Of a stretch of 64,000 nucleotides of DNA, positions 12,920 to 24,590 are shown piece by piece (the first letter of the stretch is position 1; each line of letters begins with the position of its first letter). The notes under the pieces were generated by a model. The model saw only the letters and a program-made list of their open reading frames with translations. It was not told where the DNA came from and ran no database searches. This stretch comes from Gavia stellata (lineage: Eukaryota > Chordata > Aves > Gaviiformes > Gaviidae), in NCBI RefSeq assembly GCF_030936135.1, contig NC_082596.1, positions 95,960,449 through 96,024,448 on the forward strand. Reading direction: 5' to 3'. Made by a program: the position numbers and the translations under genes.

Positions 12920-15900
12920 CGGTAACTGTACCTATCTTGTGCCCTGTGGAGCCTGCACCAACACCCAACTCAGCAACACGTACAGTTCTCCATGGGGAAA
13001 TACATGCCATGGTGTCTATCATCTGCCGGTCCCTGAGCTGTCACTTTGAGAGACCCACCTCTCAGATACTCAATACCCACCTCCAACATCCGGAATCACC
13101 TCCGATTCCTCCAGGAGGAGAGAAAGTCTGTCAGTGTGCCCACACCAACTATTTCCCAGCAGAGACAGGGCAACATTTAAGGAAAAATAGATAAATCACT
13201 TCGTGAAATCAGCTTGCCACAATCCTGCATTGTTTTTTTGTCTTTGAGTCAGACAATTATTATAACCTGCTTTTTATTTCCTGGCCCCTATTTATCTGTC
13301 CATCACGTAACCCCTCCTTTACAAGATGCTTCCATGCCATTACGTCAACAGGAGTTTCAGAGCAGGGAGCACAGCCAGCAATCAATACCTCTCACTCCGC
13401 AGCATCTCTGGCAGCTCCATTGCTTCCTGGAGTGGAGATGATATAGTACGACCTGCGATAACACCACGATGGTGGGTATGACGGAGTAGAAGATGCTTTA
13501 GAAGTACAAAACAAGTCTTTGACACTCATCACTGTCTCTTGCTCCCCCTCTCCCATTTCCACACTCACTTTCTCCTCTGCACAAAGTCACTGGTGAGCAG
13601 TCGCTGACCCCGCGGTGCTGCTGCTCCTCTCACACATGATACACCCCACGCTCCTCAGGGATGCGAGCAGGGTGGTGGGTTGTGTTTCACCTCAGGGCTC
13701 CCTGCATTTGACCCTCAGCATTACCAGCTAATACCAGAGATGCTTCAAATGGCACCCACAGATTTACTGTGGGCACGGCAACAGTAAGCAGCAGAATCCT
13801 ACATCCAATGCAGTATTTGGGTTTTCTTTTTCCTCTTTCTTTCCCAGCTTGGACTTGTACATCTTTTCCCCCATTGTTTTCCCAAAGCATGAGATGCAAG
13901 TGAAACGCAAAGAATACAGAATGAAACAGGGCAAATGGTTTCTAGTCAAACCCTGTTTAAAAATAAATGGTATCCTTCCTTTTAGTACATTAGCATCCAT
14001 TTTTTAAAAACAATTTTTGGGGAGGAAGCTACAATATATACGCTGCTTGTTGCAGTCCCCAGGATATAAAGGAGTCTCTCCTCCCAGGCCACGGGAACAC
14101 TGCAGCCCAGCAGCAGCCCCACGTTAGTGCCAGCTTTACAGGAACCTTCGGACGTGCAAAATCCAGTAACAAGAGGCACAGGGCACAACTTCAGCCAAAA
14201 CCATTTGGTCATTGCAAAGAATGACTCTGGGAGGGGGGAAAGGGGGGAACATTATTTGCAAAGAGCAAAATAACCTCATCTTCCCCCAGCAAAGCAAATG
14301 TCCTTCGTAGCCGCAGCACCTCATCATCCCTGGGCTTCTCCAGGCCTCGGACGGCTGCCATGTATTTTAGTCACACATATGCTGGAGTATAATCGTTTCT
14401 GGGAAGAAACTAGTCACCCCAGGTGTTCCGAGATCACCACATGCATATAAATAAATAGCTAGATAATGACAATTATATAAAGTGATGCTCTATATGATTA
14501 CATAATGATAACTTGTGAATAATGGGGTTTATAACACCACCTCCACTGCCAAGGCCATAAGTAGTCCTGGTTGCCACTGGTACTAATCCTTCCCGTGTGA
14601 CCTAATGACAGTTACAGAGACAGACTGACACAAAACCGCGGGTCCAAGAGGGACTTACCCTCCCAGAGGAGTGGAAGGGGAGTCAGAGTCCTTCTCTGCC
14701 ACCATGCGCATCAGTCTGGGGGAAGAGGTGAGCCATGGATGCACCTCCCTCCCGGGGCACGTACCCCAGTGTCTGTGCCGGGAGCGGGGACACACACCTC
14801 CCTACGGGACACCATCGCAGCCTGTGCTGGGGAAGCCCCCGTGGACACTTACTGCTGTACACCCCCAGCCTGCACGGTCTCCAGGGTCTGCTGGAGTTAT
14901 GGAAAACCATCCCTCATTATTTACTGTTCACATAGCAAAGCCACCATTAGCCTTTCCTTGATTTAGAACGGGAAGCTGGGTCCAGCCAAGCATCAGTAGC
15001 ACCCAAAATAGATCAGCACAGGACTAGGAGACACAAGGCGCTTGGGAAGGGAGGGGGACACCACCCTCCACCCCCTTGGGTGGCATCAGCAACAGACAAG
15101 GCTGCTGGAGGGAGGTGGGCACGCAATCCCGGCAGCCTCTGCGCCCACGGCCACACAGGGCTCTGCTCCCGCAGAGCTGCTGTCCCACAAAAGTTTAGAC
15201 ACGGGCACAAACTTGGCACAGACCAGACTGGCTGCAGTGGGACACACACAACACTAAGCACATCTGCAGAGCCAGGACTGAGGCCATCCAAACCCAAGCC
15301 ACAGCTGGGAAGAGTGACTAAAATGCTCAGAGGGATTATGAGCCACCAGAAGCTTAGAATTAGGATTTTACTTTTAATTAACTAAAACACATGCTTGATT
15401 CTTGCCGAGTTACCCCCTGTTGTTTACATACATGCTCTCCTCTTTGAATTATTTTTATTGATCCCATATGCTTCAGCTCTGGCAGCAGAACAGAGTAATC
15501 TTATCAAATCCTACATAAAAATAATGTAGTCTTACACATTGCTCCCATGAATTTTTTTTCTTACACACGCATTTGCCTTTCCCTACTTTGAAAGTGTTTT
15601 GCTTTCTTCCCCTCCCCACAGTCATGTTTGTTTTCTCTGCAACATTCATCTCTCTAGGGTTTCTGGGGGGCTTTGGAGGGGCTCAGGGAAAGGGCCTTGC
15701 CCCACCAGGAGCTGCTGGGAAGCAGTTGTGAGCAGAGCCCTGGAAGGCAGGAGAGATGCCACGGCAGCAGCAGGCAGACCTCCCCCTCGGCCCTCTGTTC
15801 TCTTCCAACCCCTACATGGACACGCTCCTTGTGAAGTGTCTTCCAGATGCCCTGTTCAGGTCCCCAGGACACTGGAAAAAGCTGCCACGACTGTGCTCAT

Positions 15901-18900
15901 GCCACTTGTGTTCAAGCATCTTCCCAAGCATCTCTGCAGCCTCAGAGCCTTTCCTCCCCCTCTGCCTTCAGCAGGGTCACCTTTCCCAGCCATTCCCATC
16001 CCAACATGCCCAGGAGAAGAACCCAGGGGCAGTGCAGCATCAAAGGAAGGCAGGTGCCAGCAGCAAGGAGCTGGCTGTCCAGTGATTGCTCCTTGCAGAT
16101 GCCATGGCACCTTGGCAGGGAAGTGAAAGGAGCAAATTCATAACCAAACTCTCATCTCACCGTGGAAGACCCCTGTCCGAGCTCCGTACGAGTGATGAAC
16201 GCCTCCCAGCCAAGCTCCCGTGCAGCAGCACAGCCCTGCGAAGGAGGCATGTTTACCACCTCTCACCGTGCTCAGGCAGAGAGGTTTTCTGGAGCAGCTG
16301 TGCTGGGTGCCAAATTCAGATAATCCTGAAGCACTGCAAACATGAATCTCTCCCCCAGTCCTCATCGTGCCGGAGCTCAGCACTCCCCAGCCCTTGCCCA
16401 GCCTCCCCACCGCGTTGGAGGACACAGCCACGCACGCGCAGCTCGGGGATGGCAGGCGGAGGGGTTCGCTTCTCTATTTTCACAGGATTAAGATGCTGAA
16501 CCATAACATCAAACTTCATTTTTGGGGCTGGCACAAGCATTCCTGATCTGCAAACGGAGCAGGGTGTTCCTGGCAGGCACAAAGAGCATCCCAGCCACTC
16601 CTGCCAGGGGTGCACAACAGAAAACCTGCTCCTCAAAGCAGAGATTAGGTTTTAAGCCAACATGGAAGCATAGAAAAAAAACCAGACATGGTGAAACGGT
16701 AGGAGAAAAGCCTGGATAAGAGTAAGCGTCGAGGTCACTAGAGCTTAGGTGCCAGTTAGACACCCTGTACTTTGAAGCGTCTTGGACTGGCGTCCCTGGC
16801 ACCTCAGCCGTCCCTGCCAGGCCAGCTCAGCACCACTGCTGCACACCCGCGCCTAAACAGCCAAGGTGTAGAACAGACACTTCTGCCTACAACAGCATTA
16901 ATGGCTCTGCCGCTTGTCTGGAGAGAGCGGGCGGAAAGAAAACCCACATGGATCAAAGTCTGTATGAGGGACCCAACATCAGTGAACTTACTGACCCACT
17001 TCAGTCAAAAAAAAAAATTTTATTTATGGCATATCTCTCATCTTCATAAATAGAATTAGTAAGATGGTTGTATTTAGCAGGTGAACCTTACTCAGGACAC
17101 CTTTAGCTAACTGGTGAGCATCTTTTCCTCCAAAAGCTACATGCTACACAGAATGAAGTCCCAGAATAAACACACATATTAACATAGGGAACATTATACA
17201 GTTGCTGGGAGAGAGAAGGAGGGAGTTTTTATACAGCCACCCCAAGCCTCCACCCTGCCTACCAGAGCCCTCCTGCGGCTGAGCACCCCAAACCACATAC
17301 TGGGGAGACATGGGGTGATGTGAAGACAACACGGCTCAGAGGCAGGAGAGATCGGTGTAAAACCCAGCCAACCCACCACTCCCAGAAGAACTCCGCTGGT
17401 TTCTGGGCCACCACAGCCATATCAGCCCCAGCTGCACTTCCCCACCCAGCTGAGAAGGACTCAGGTCCGGCTGCAGCCCAGAGCATCCCTGTTATCCCTT
17501 CTAAACCATCACGCCCAAGGAGCCACAGACTGCTGCCTCTCTGCTTGCACCAGGACTTGCGGGTGACACAGGCTCTCATGCTTCAGTTGTTTGTACACGT
17601 AGCCTGAGCAAAGCTAGAAGTTTGCTTTCCATTCTGATCGCATTTTAAGAACAGCAGTATCTCACCGTAGTGCCACTGGCACTGTAACACTACATACTTC
17701 AGCACGCTTTGGTAGCAAACGCCCTGCAAGGCTTCTCGAGCCAGAAGACCATCAGGAACAACGTCCCTTCCAGGCACCAGCTAAACATGCAAAGTATTAG
17801 GTCAGCAAAACCAAAAACAATTTACCAGAAAAACAGATGAATTCCCCTCTCCCTACAGCACTGAGAGCAGAGTGATGGAGTTTAGTCAAACCTCAGCCCC
17901 CCCAAGGAAGCAGATATCAGTACAAGTCTCCCCTTGATCTTTCCCATTGCATATCTCACTGCCCCCTCTGCCTGCGGCTCCCAGGGAGAAAAAGCTTCCA
18001 AAAGGGAACAGACACAGTTAGCCCCCACCAAGCAACGCAACACTCAGCCACACTTACATAGGGAAATCCAACAGCTCCCAAGGCAGCATCCCTGCTAGCT
18101 GGGGTGTCCAAGGTGAGCAGCTGCTGGAGGTGGCAGGAGTCTCCCACCTCCCAAAACAGACAGCAGCACAGACTGCCCCAGGCACCTGCATTCACCTGGG
18201 CTTAAATTCAGTTCATTAGCCAAGACCCAGGAAAACTCAATTACTCACTAATTGCCTTTCTCAAAGTCTGACGTTTTGACACTGGCATGGATCTCAACAA
18301 GGCACAACTGCCAAATTACCAACTGTGCCTGCTAATGGATTGTGCTAATAAGAGGTCAGCATCAGGAAGGATTTTTCATTTCTTTAGTACATGGTACTCC
18401 TTAGTAGTAGACCAGGGGGTCTCTTGCTTGGAGGCCTCACTCTAGCCCTTATGGGGAAACTTTCTGCAGCCTCAGTCTGAGAAGTCAGAGATCCTGAAAT
18501 TTTCCCTTTTTGGATAAAACACGGGCACATCTTGAGGCAGGTATGGACGCTGGGCTGTTGCTCACAAGCTCTGCCATTGAGCAGCTATTCCAGCATCCCT
18601 GCTGAATTTTAAAGTGCACCTATTGTTAGGTGCACTGCTTGCTAGCCCTGCTAAGGCTCAGGTTAGGGAAAGGAATGACAAAAAGTGATATTTTTTTGTT
18701 GTTGAATATCACGGTACAGATTTGCAGCCTTGAGTTTGCCTGTTGGACACCTTAAACTTAATGTCTGCAGCACCATGCGAGGCAGCGGTCAGCAAAGTGG
18801 CAATCAATCAGGGAGAATTATAGCAAGGACTGAATTAAGAATGTACACGGATGGGATGAAATTAAATATATAATGTGTGAGGCTGTGAGGCTCAGCGTGG

Positions 18901-20930
18901 CAGTGGCTGGAGATGTCACTGCATAGGTGTTAACAAGCTGGGTTCTGGGCTGAGACAGTCAGCCTGAGCGGTCCCATGCAAGAAGTAACCCATGGTGCCA
19001 AATGGAAAGTGGTTGCTCTGAAAAGTATGATTTTGTGTGTGGGTTGGGGATTTTTTTGGTTTGGTTTTTGGTTTTTTCCAATTCTGGGATAACCCTGGAA
19101 AGCTCTGTAGAAAGACAAGTCTTTTTGCCATCATTTTCAGTGACTTCTGGTTTCCAAAAACTCAAGTGTTTTTAGACTGGAAGGGCTGTAGAGCTTGAAA
19201 GAGAAAGGAGCCGCCCCACAGGCACGAGGCTCAAAGGCCACTGGAAAATGTACTTGCAAGGGCAATCCTTCTCAGAGGCCATCGATGCCTACAGAGGAGG
19301 GAACATCCCCAGGAGGAGTCACTGGCCCCGCGGAGAAGCGTGACAGAACGATTATAGGGTGGGCAGCATCACCCATAGGGCCACCCCGGAGCAAAAATGT
19401 TGACCCGCTTGCGGGGAGACCAAAGGAGGTATTTTCTGAGGGTGACGTGGGTGGTGTTCGTCGAACTGGAAGGATGGATCAGGGTGAGGGTAGTGTTTAA
19501 GGCAGCACTCACCCCCGTGCAGAAGGGGGTGTGGGCATGGGTAGGCGGGTGGCTGTTATACACACACAGGTTAAGAAGGTCAATGACATCTTTTGTAACC
19601 CCAAAAAACATGAGGAGTTTTAAATCCAGGGATTTGCTTACAAATAACCCTGGAGTAAAAGGCTGTTGAAGAAAGCTAGTCTTCATGACGAGTACAGGAG
19701 CTGGGGGAAAAATCGCACATTGAAGCTGGGATCAAATCAAATTTGAAGCCATTGACTTTTGGGTTTTTTTCCCAAAACTGGTCAGAAGATGTTTGGGTTG
19801 GCAGCAGCGGTGAGTGCCACTTCTCCACACACACTAAGAGAGTGAACTGAATGTGGTAATTAGTTCCCATTTCTGCTGAAGAACAAGTGTGCGTGGAAGC
19901 AGATGTGACCACAGAGGAGTCGCAGGGCCTCTGGACTTTCCATTCGGTTGAAAATTGCTCAGACTCAGCTGGTCTGGAGTTTTAAAAATTAGAGAGAAAT
20001 TCAGAAATGTCAAATTTTTCTTGGAAAAGATTTGTTGGGAGGTTTGTTTTTTTTTTCCAAAGTTGCCAGGTGAGGAGCCAGCAGTTCACTCCTCTCACCA
20101 GGTGGGAAGCCGGGCGGTTTGCCCACCGCCGGCAGCTGGTAAGCTGGCAGGGTACCAGGCACGTTGGCTGGCAGCAGCTGGCGTCCATCACGAGTTTGAC
20201 AGAATTGACACATTCCCACCGCAAAGCTGCTTCCTCGGTAATCGGCAAGATCCTCTGAAGGAAAAGTGCCGTGCTGGAAACGTTCGGTCTGTGGCAATAC
20301 GTCACTTATGTTACCGTGTGGACAGATGTGTTACCACTGCTTTGTTGCACATACACTGAACAAGACCAAACCTCTGGCATGAAAATAAATAAGTAAATAA
20401 ATAAAATGACTGTGCTTAAGTGGAATAACAGCGGCGCTGAATTGACTCTGAGCAAACTGGTGGGGAAAAAAAATGTACAGGCGTGACCCAAATTTTGAGC
20501 TATAGGCGATGATGGTGACATTCTCCTCAACCCTCATCCCAAAAACGTGTCCTCAGAGGCAAAACTGCCAACATCTTTCAGATAATCCATTGAGGTGCAA
20601 ACCCCCGCAGACGGCACACTGGCTTTTAAAGGATGTGTCACCCAGGTGAAAAATCCTACCTTTGGATGCTGAGTAATTGTAGCTAAGCTAGAAATATTTA
20701 ATAGTAAACATCACCTCAATATGCGATGCTCGAAAACACAGCTGTGATTGTCTCTTGTAAGCACTGCAGGAGGTGGGTGTGTGAGAAAACTGGGGAGCAT
20801 GTATACCCAAAATTACACGGCAGGGTGTAGCGTTTCATCATGTCCCTCAGAAATGCAGAGCAGGAGGCCCAATTCTGCTGCAAGGGCAGGCAAGGTTGAG
20901 GGAGCAAGGGAAGAGAAAGAGGGCTCTGGA
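12920..20930. other. Non-coding downstream flank with AT-rich unique islands
   Basis: No exons or recognisable transposons. AT-rich unique islands at about 14340-14545, 15370-15560 and 18190-18380 stand out against GC-richer surroundings. A perfect hairpin lies at 18613-18636. A T/G-rich run (GGTTTGGTTTTTGG type) spans about 19045-19080, and a short AAAT array occurs at about 20383-20406. Confidence 0.45.
18613..18636. repeat. Perfect 10-bp inverted repeat (hairpin) with 4-nt loop
   Basis: AGTGCACCTA, loop TTGT, then TAGGTGCACT: a perfect 10-bp stem. No T-run follows and no known RNA family is recognised. It may be a protein-binding dyad, a remnant of a mobile-element end, or chance. Confidence 0.7.
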
Positions 20931-21145
20931 GCAGCAGACTGTTCTTCGTGCAGCCTCCCGCGCGTCCCCCACCCGCAGCCTGGGCTAGCTCCGGCTCCTC
21001 CGGGTTGCTCCTGGTCGTGGTCTCCACCGGACTTTGCAAGGGGCCAGATTTACGGTAACGCTGCACCCCACCTACAGAGAGCAATCGCCGCCGCTGCTGG
21101 GGCAGCTGCATGCCGCTGCAGCAGCACGCGGGAGCTAACCCAGAG
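20930..21145. promoter_or_regulatory. CpG-rich cluster in downstream desert
   Basis: This short GC- and CpG-dense stretch includes CCCGCGCGTCC, GCCGCCGCTGCTGG and GCACGCGGG. It is unusual against the CpG-poor surroundings. It could be a small CpG island marking an unannotated promoter or enhancer, but no gene start is recognised next to it. Confidence 0.35.
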
Positions 21146-21764
21146 CCTGCCCCACTCTCTTTAAAAGGATTTTCATTTCTTTCATTTTTGAGAAAGCAAG
21201 GAAGAGTCAAGATTCTGATCCCATCTCTTCTAACCTCTTTTATCCTCAACATTCCCTTTAAGCACCCCAGATGTGTGTGAATTGTTCCCATAATTTTTTT
21301 TTACCAAATGTTGATCTTTTTAAAGGCAGTTAATTGAAAATTAAAAAATGAGACAAGTGTCTTTACAGTAATTTTTTAATGTTGCACATACTGCATTTTA
21401 TAACATTAGAAGAAAAAAAACCCCAAAGTAAACCTTAAAGACAGAAAATAAATATATATTTTCATGAATATAGGCAGAGAGAGTGCAAAAAACTGCATCT
21501 GTAAAACGTTTAAATGCTGAATCATACAACAAAAAATTTACAAAAGCACTCATTTCTTTATACACGTCCGCTTTCCTCTTATAAACACAAAAATATTTTA
21601 ACAAATCTTACGAAGATCAAACCCTTTTGCCCTTCACCAGGAGAAAAGTGGTGAAGAAAGTGTATTACCTGGAGGAAAAGAAAAAAAAAAAACACAACAC
21701 ATAAACAAAATGTAAGCCTAAACCAGGGAAACATCATCTAGATGCTGAGGAGGAATTGACCCAC
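21146..21764. other. AT-rich spacer between two CpG clusters
   Basis: AT-rich sequence with A- and T-runs separates CpG clusters on either side. No gene or classified repeat is seen. Confidence 0.5.
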
Positions 21765-22600
21765 GCGCCGCAGCGCGGGAGACGAGCCCCCTGAACCAGA
21801 AGGGCCGATTCCTCCTGCCGAGACCAAGCTGCCCTTTGCCGTGCCGCTCACTCCGCGCAGCAACGCGGTGCCCTCTCTCCTGCTCCTCTCAAGCCAAGGC
21901 TTTATTTCAAACAAATGCATCCGAAAGCAGCATCGGTCCAGCCGGGAGAGCTTAAACTGAGAAGAGGTGGGAGCGCTGCGAATAGCCTGGCTGAACCCAG
22001 TGCCTCCGTCTGCAAGGAGAGAGCCAAGTACCTGCCTCAGAGCGGGCAGGACAGGGGTCCACGACTGCTGCCGGTGTTTCTGGGAACGCGCCTTGGTGTG
22101 AGACGCGGACGCTTCGAATCACACTTGCATTTAAAACACGCACTTTTTTCAGCAATGCACAATGCTGGGGCAGTTAAGGAGTTCTCACAAGGTGACCCTT
22201 GGCCCTTTGATGCTAACGTCGGCGTGGTACAGAACAGTTCTGCCTTTCTCCGTTCACAAGACTTGCCAACCATTAGCCAAAGCAAATGCTTAGACCAGCC
22301 GAGCTCCAAATAACTCATCTGAACTGAGGTTTCTTCGAAACTGAACCAGGCCAGCAGCAGAGACTGGGAAACAAAAGGAGCAGAGATTCGCTGTGGAATT
22401 TGGGGAGTTTTGGGGGTGGGCGGGTAGCTCTGGAAAGGGCCAGCTTGAGTCAGGGCCCCAACGAAGCTCTGGGATATGCTCACGCACGGTGAGACGGCCC
22501 GGCATCACGGCTGCGGTGCAGCACCGGCCCAGCACTACACGTGCCGTACAGCTGGCGGCACTCATGAAGCCGCCTGGATGAGTCCCTCGCGCACCACATC
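21765..22600. promoter_or_regulatory. Second, intermittent CpG-rich cluster
   Basis: CpG-dense patches at about 21765-21870, 22020-22120 and 22470-22570 (for example ACGCGCCGCAGCGCGGGAG) lie about 4-5 kb beyond the proposed RNF144B 3' end. Together with the 20.9-kb cluster they could mark a non-coding RNA promoter or a methylation-free regulatory region. No splice-linked exon was identified. Confidence 0.35.
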
Positions 22601-24329
22601 CTCTGCACAGGCCCCAGCAAGCCGTAAAGCCCAGGCACCGTCCTGAAATTTAAGCAACTCACTGCACACGTGCTGCAGCATCGCACATTCAACCTGTCTG
22701 GGATCTCCCAGAACGCGGCCACCAGAAGCTGCTGCTTCTGTTTGGACATCCAGAAGGCACAAGCAAATGACTGAAGTCCTTAATTTTCAGCCAAGAAAAG
22801 AGAAAGCCTCTTGGGCAGAAGGGGAAAAAATGACGTCGTGCTCTAAAAAGCCGGTAGAGCTTATCAACTACTATCATCTTGCATAGCCCAAACTGTGGTC
22901 AATAAAGTTCATTACTAGGAAACTACCTTTCCTAACAATAGAAATTTGCTTGATTCAAAGAACTAACTTGAGGGATCATAACAAAGCCTCTAATATAACT
23001 AAAAAATAGTAGTAAACATTTACTGTGGACTGCACCAAATCATAGGAATTTACCTTGCCAGGAACACTATGACCTTCTCCACAGGAAGCAGAAGAGGAAA
23101 GGCTTCCAGTATGAACGCAACTAAAATAAAGCTATCATAGGATAAAAGGCAATGATACTTCAAAATTAGTATTTTATAATCAGTAATGATAAATTATATA
23201 TTAATTGTATAAATTATAATCATAAATTACAAAAACACACTGGTTCTGAGTAACTTGAGTGTAGTGACACAAAACAGACCTTTGGGCTTCCTGTTCAGCA
23301 AAACCATTCAGCTCTCACTTCATTACTTTATCAACTAGAGGACAAATAAAAATTAGACTGAAGGTTTCCAGAATCTTAGCAGTAAGTTCACCTTCCAGCA
23401 GACCACAGAAGAATCAACTCTCGCTATTCCAGGAGAGGTAAATTTTCACACCTTTATTGCAAGCCACATAAATTAGGGTTTGATCCTACACACTCATGTG
23501 AGAGAAGTCTCACAACTGTTTTATAACTAGCACACTCTGTTCAACTGTTTTAGTGTATTTTTCACATTATCTTACTCTGTAAGTATACCCTAGAAAGCCT
23601 CCAGGGGGTTTGAATACCTAAAATATGAAGCCATACAAGAGAAGCATTTTTGATTTATATAATAAAAATAAGTAGATAAGATATAGATTTTTTTTTTTCC
23701 CCAACACAGTTCAAAAAAAGTCTGCTCAACAATAGAAGCATCTCTCCTGTGAAGCTCAAGAGTTGCAGGGCTTCTTTAGCTATGAGCTCTAACAAAGCAG
23801 GCCTTATTTAGGTCTTCCAAGACAACTTCTTAAGTCTGAATGAGTTTTTATAAACAAGCCAAGTCTGAAATTTTTATCTTTGGTCATTTATCTCAGCATC
23901 AAATTTCTTATTAAAACCTGGGAGAAAATTGTTGGAAGGTTTTTATCCTCATACAAAGAAATCTACTAATTTCACTCTAAGAATCTTTGGCCTGAGATAG
24001 AAGATGAAAAACACCATCATAAAAGGAATTTGTTTGAGAAAGATGAGAGTGACTGGGAGAAGGAGATTACAGTGCAAAACAGATTTCGAATTTTTAAAGC
24101 GGCAGGCGCTACAGCGCAACCACCTGCTGTGGTACCAGAGAACAGAGCAGCCAAAACTTAATTTCATTGTCCCATTGTGGAAATGCAGTTGATTTCTGTC
24201 CACTTGTATATCTTCAAGCAAATATGAAGGTAATAGCCAGTTTCTCTTAGTTCATTCAAGTAAAAATCATGCACATCTTAAACTTATCTTTGGACTTTAT
24301 GCTATGTTACTGGACAGACAACAGTATGT
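22601..24329. other. Non-coding flank, AT-rich
   Basis: Mostly AT-rich unique sequence. An especially AT-rich block with many short palindromes lies at about 23160-23235. No gene recognised. Confidence 0.5.
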
Positions 24330-24590
24330 AGCATTTAGCATCATTAAAGCACTGTAGAAACATTAATTAGTGTAACCAGTCGTGCCCTTCTTTGAGGTAA
24401 GTAACCCCATGCACCATCAATAAATCAGCAATTACTGAACAGCAGCATTGACCGCCTCCCATAGTCCTTGAATAAATACTGCAGGGAAGTACTTATGCTA
24501 TAGCATGACAAATATTTTCTTTTTATTAAGAGGTGATTTGGGGAGCAGGTATCATCGTCCTCATTTTAACACAAGGACATGAGATGCTGA
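24330..24590 (-). repeat. Possible MIR/CORE-like SINE, interrupted
   Basis: The segment about 24340-24410 (AAAGCACTGTAGAAACATTAA, then TTTGAGGTAAGTAA) resembles a minus-strand MIR. About 24548-24580 (CGTCCTCATTTTAACACAAG) resembles the next part of the same consensus. About 140 bp between them does not, as if something had inserted. The match is by eye and weak. Confidence 0.35.

Noticed and set aside
20716..21291. Minus-strand open frame of 191 codons across the CpG cluster
   Set aside because: The length is explained by CpG-rich, stop-poor sequence. No domain, signal or family similarity recognised.
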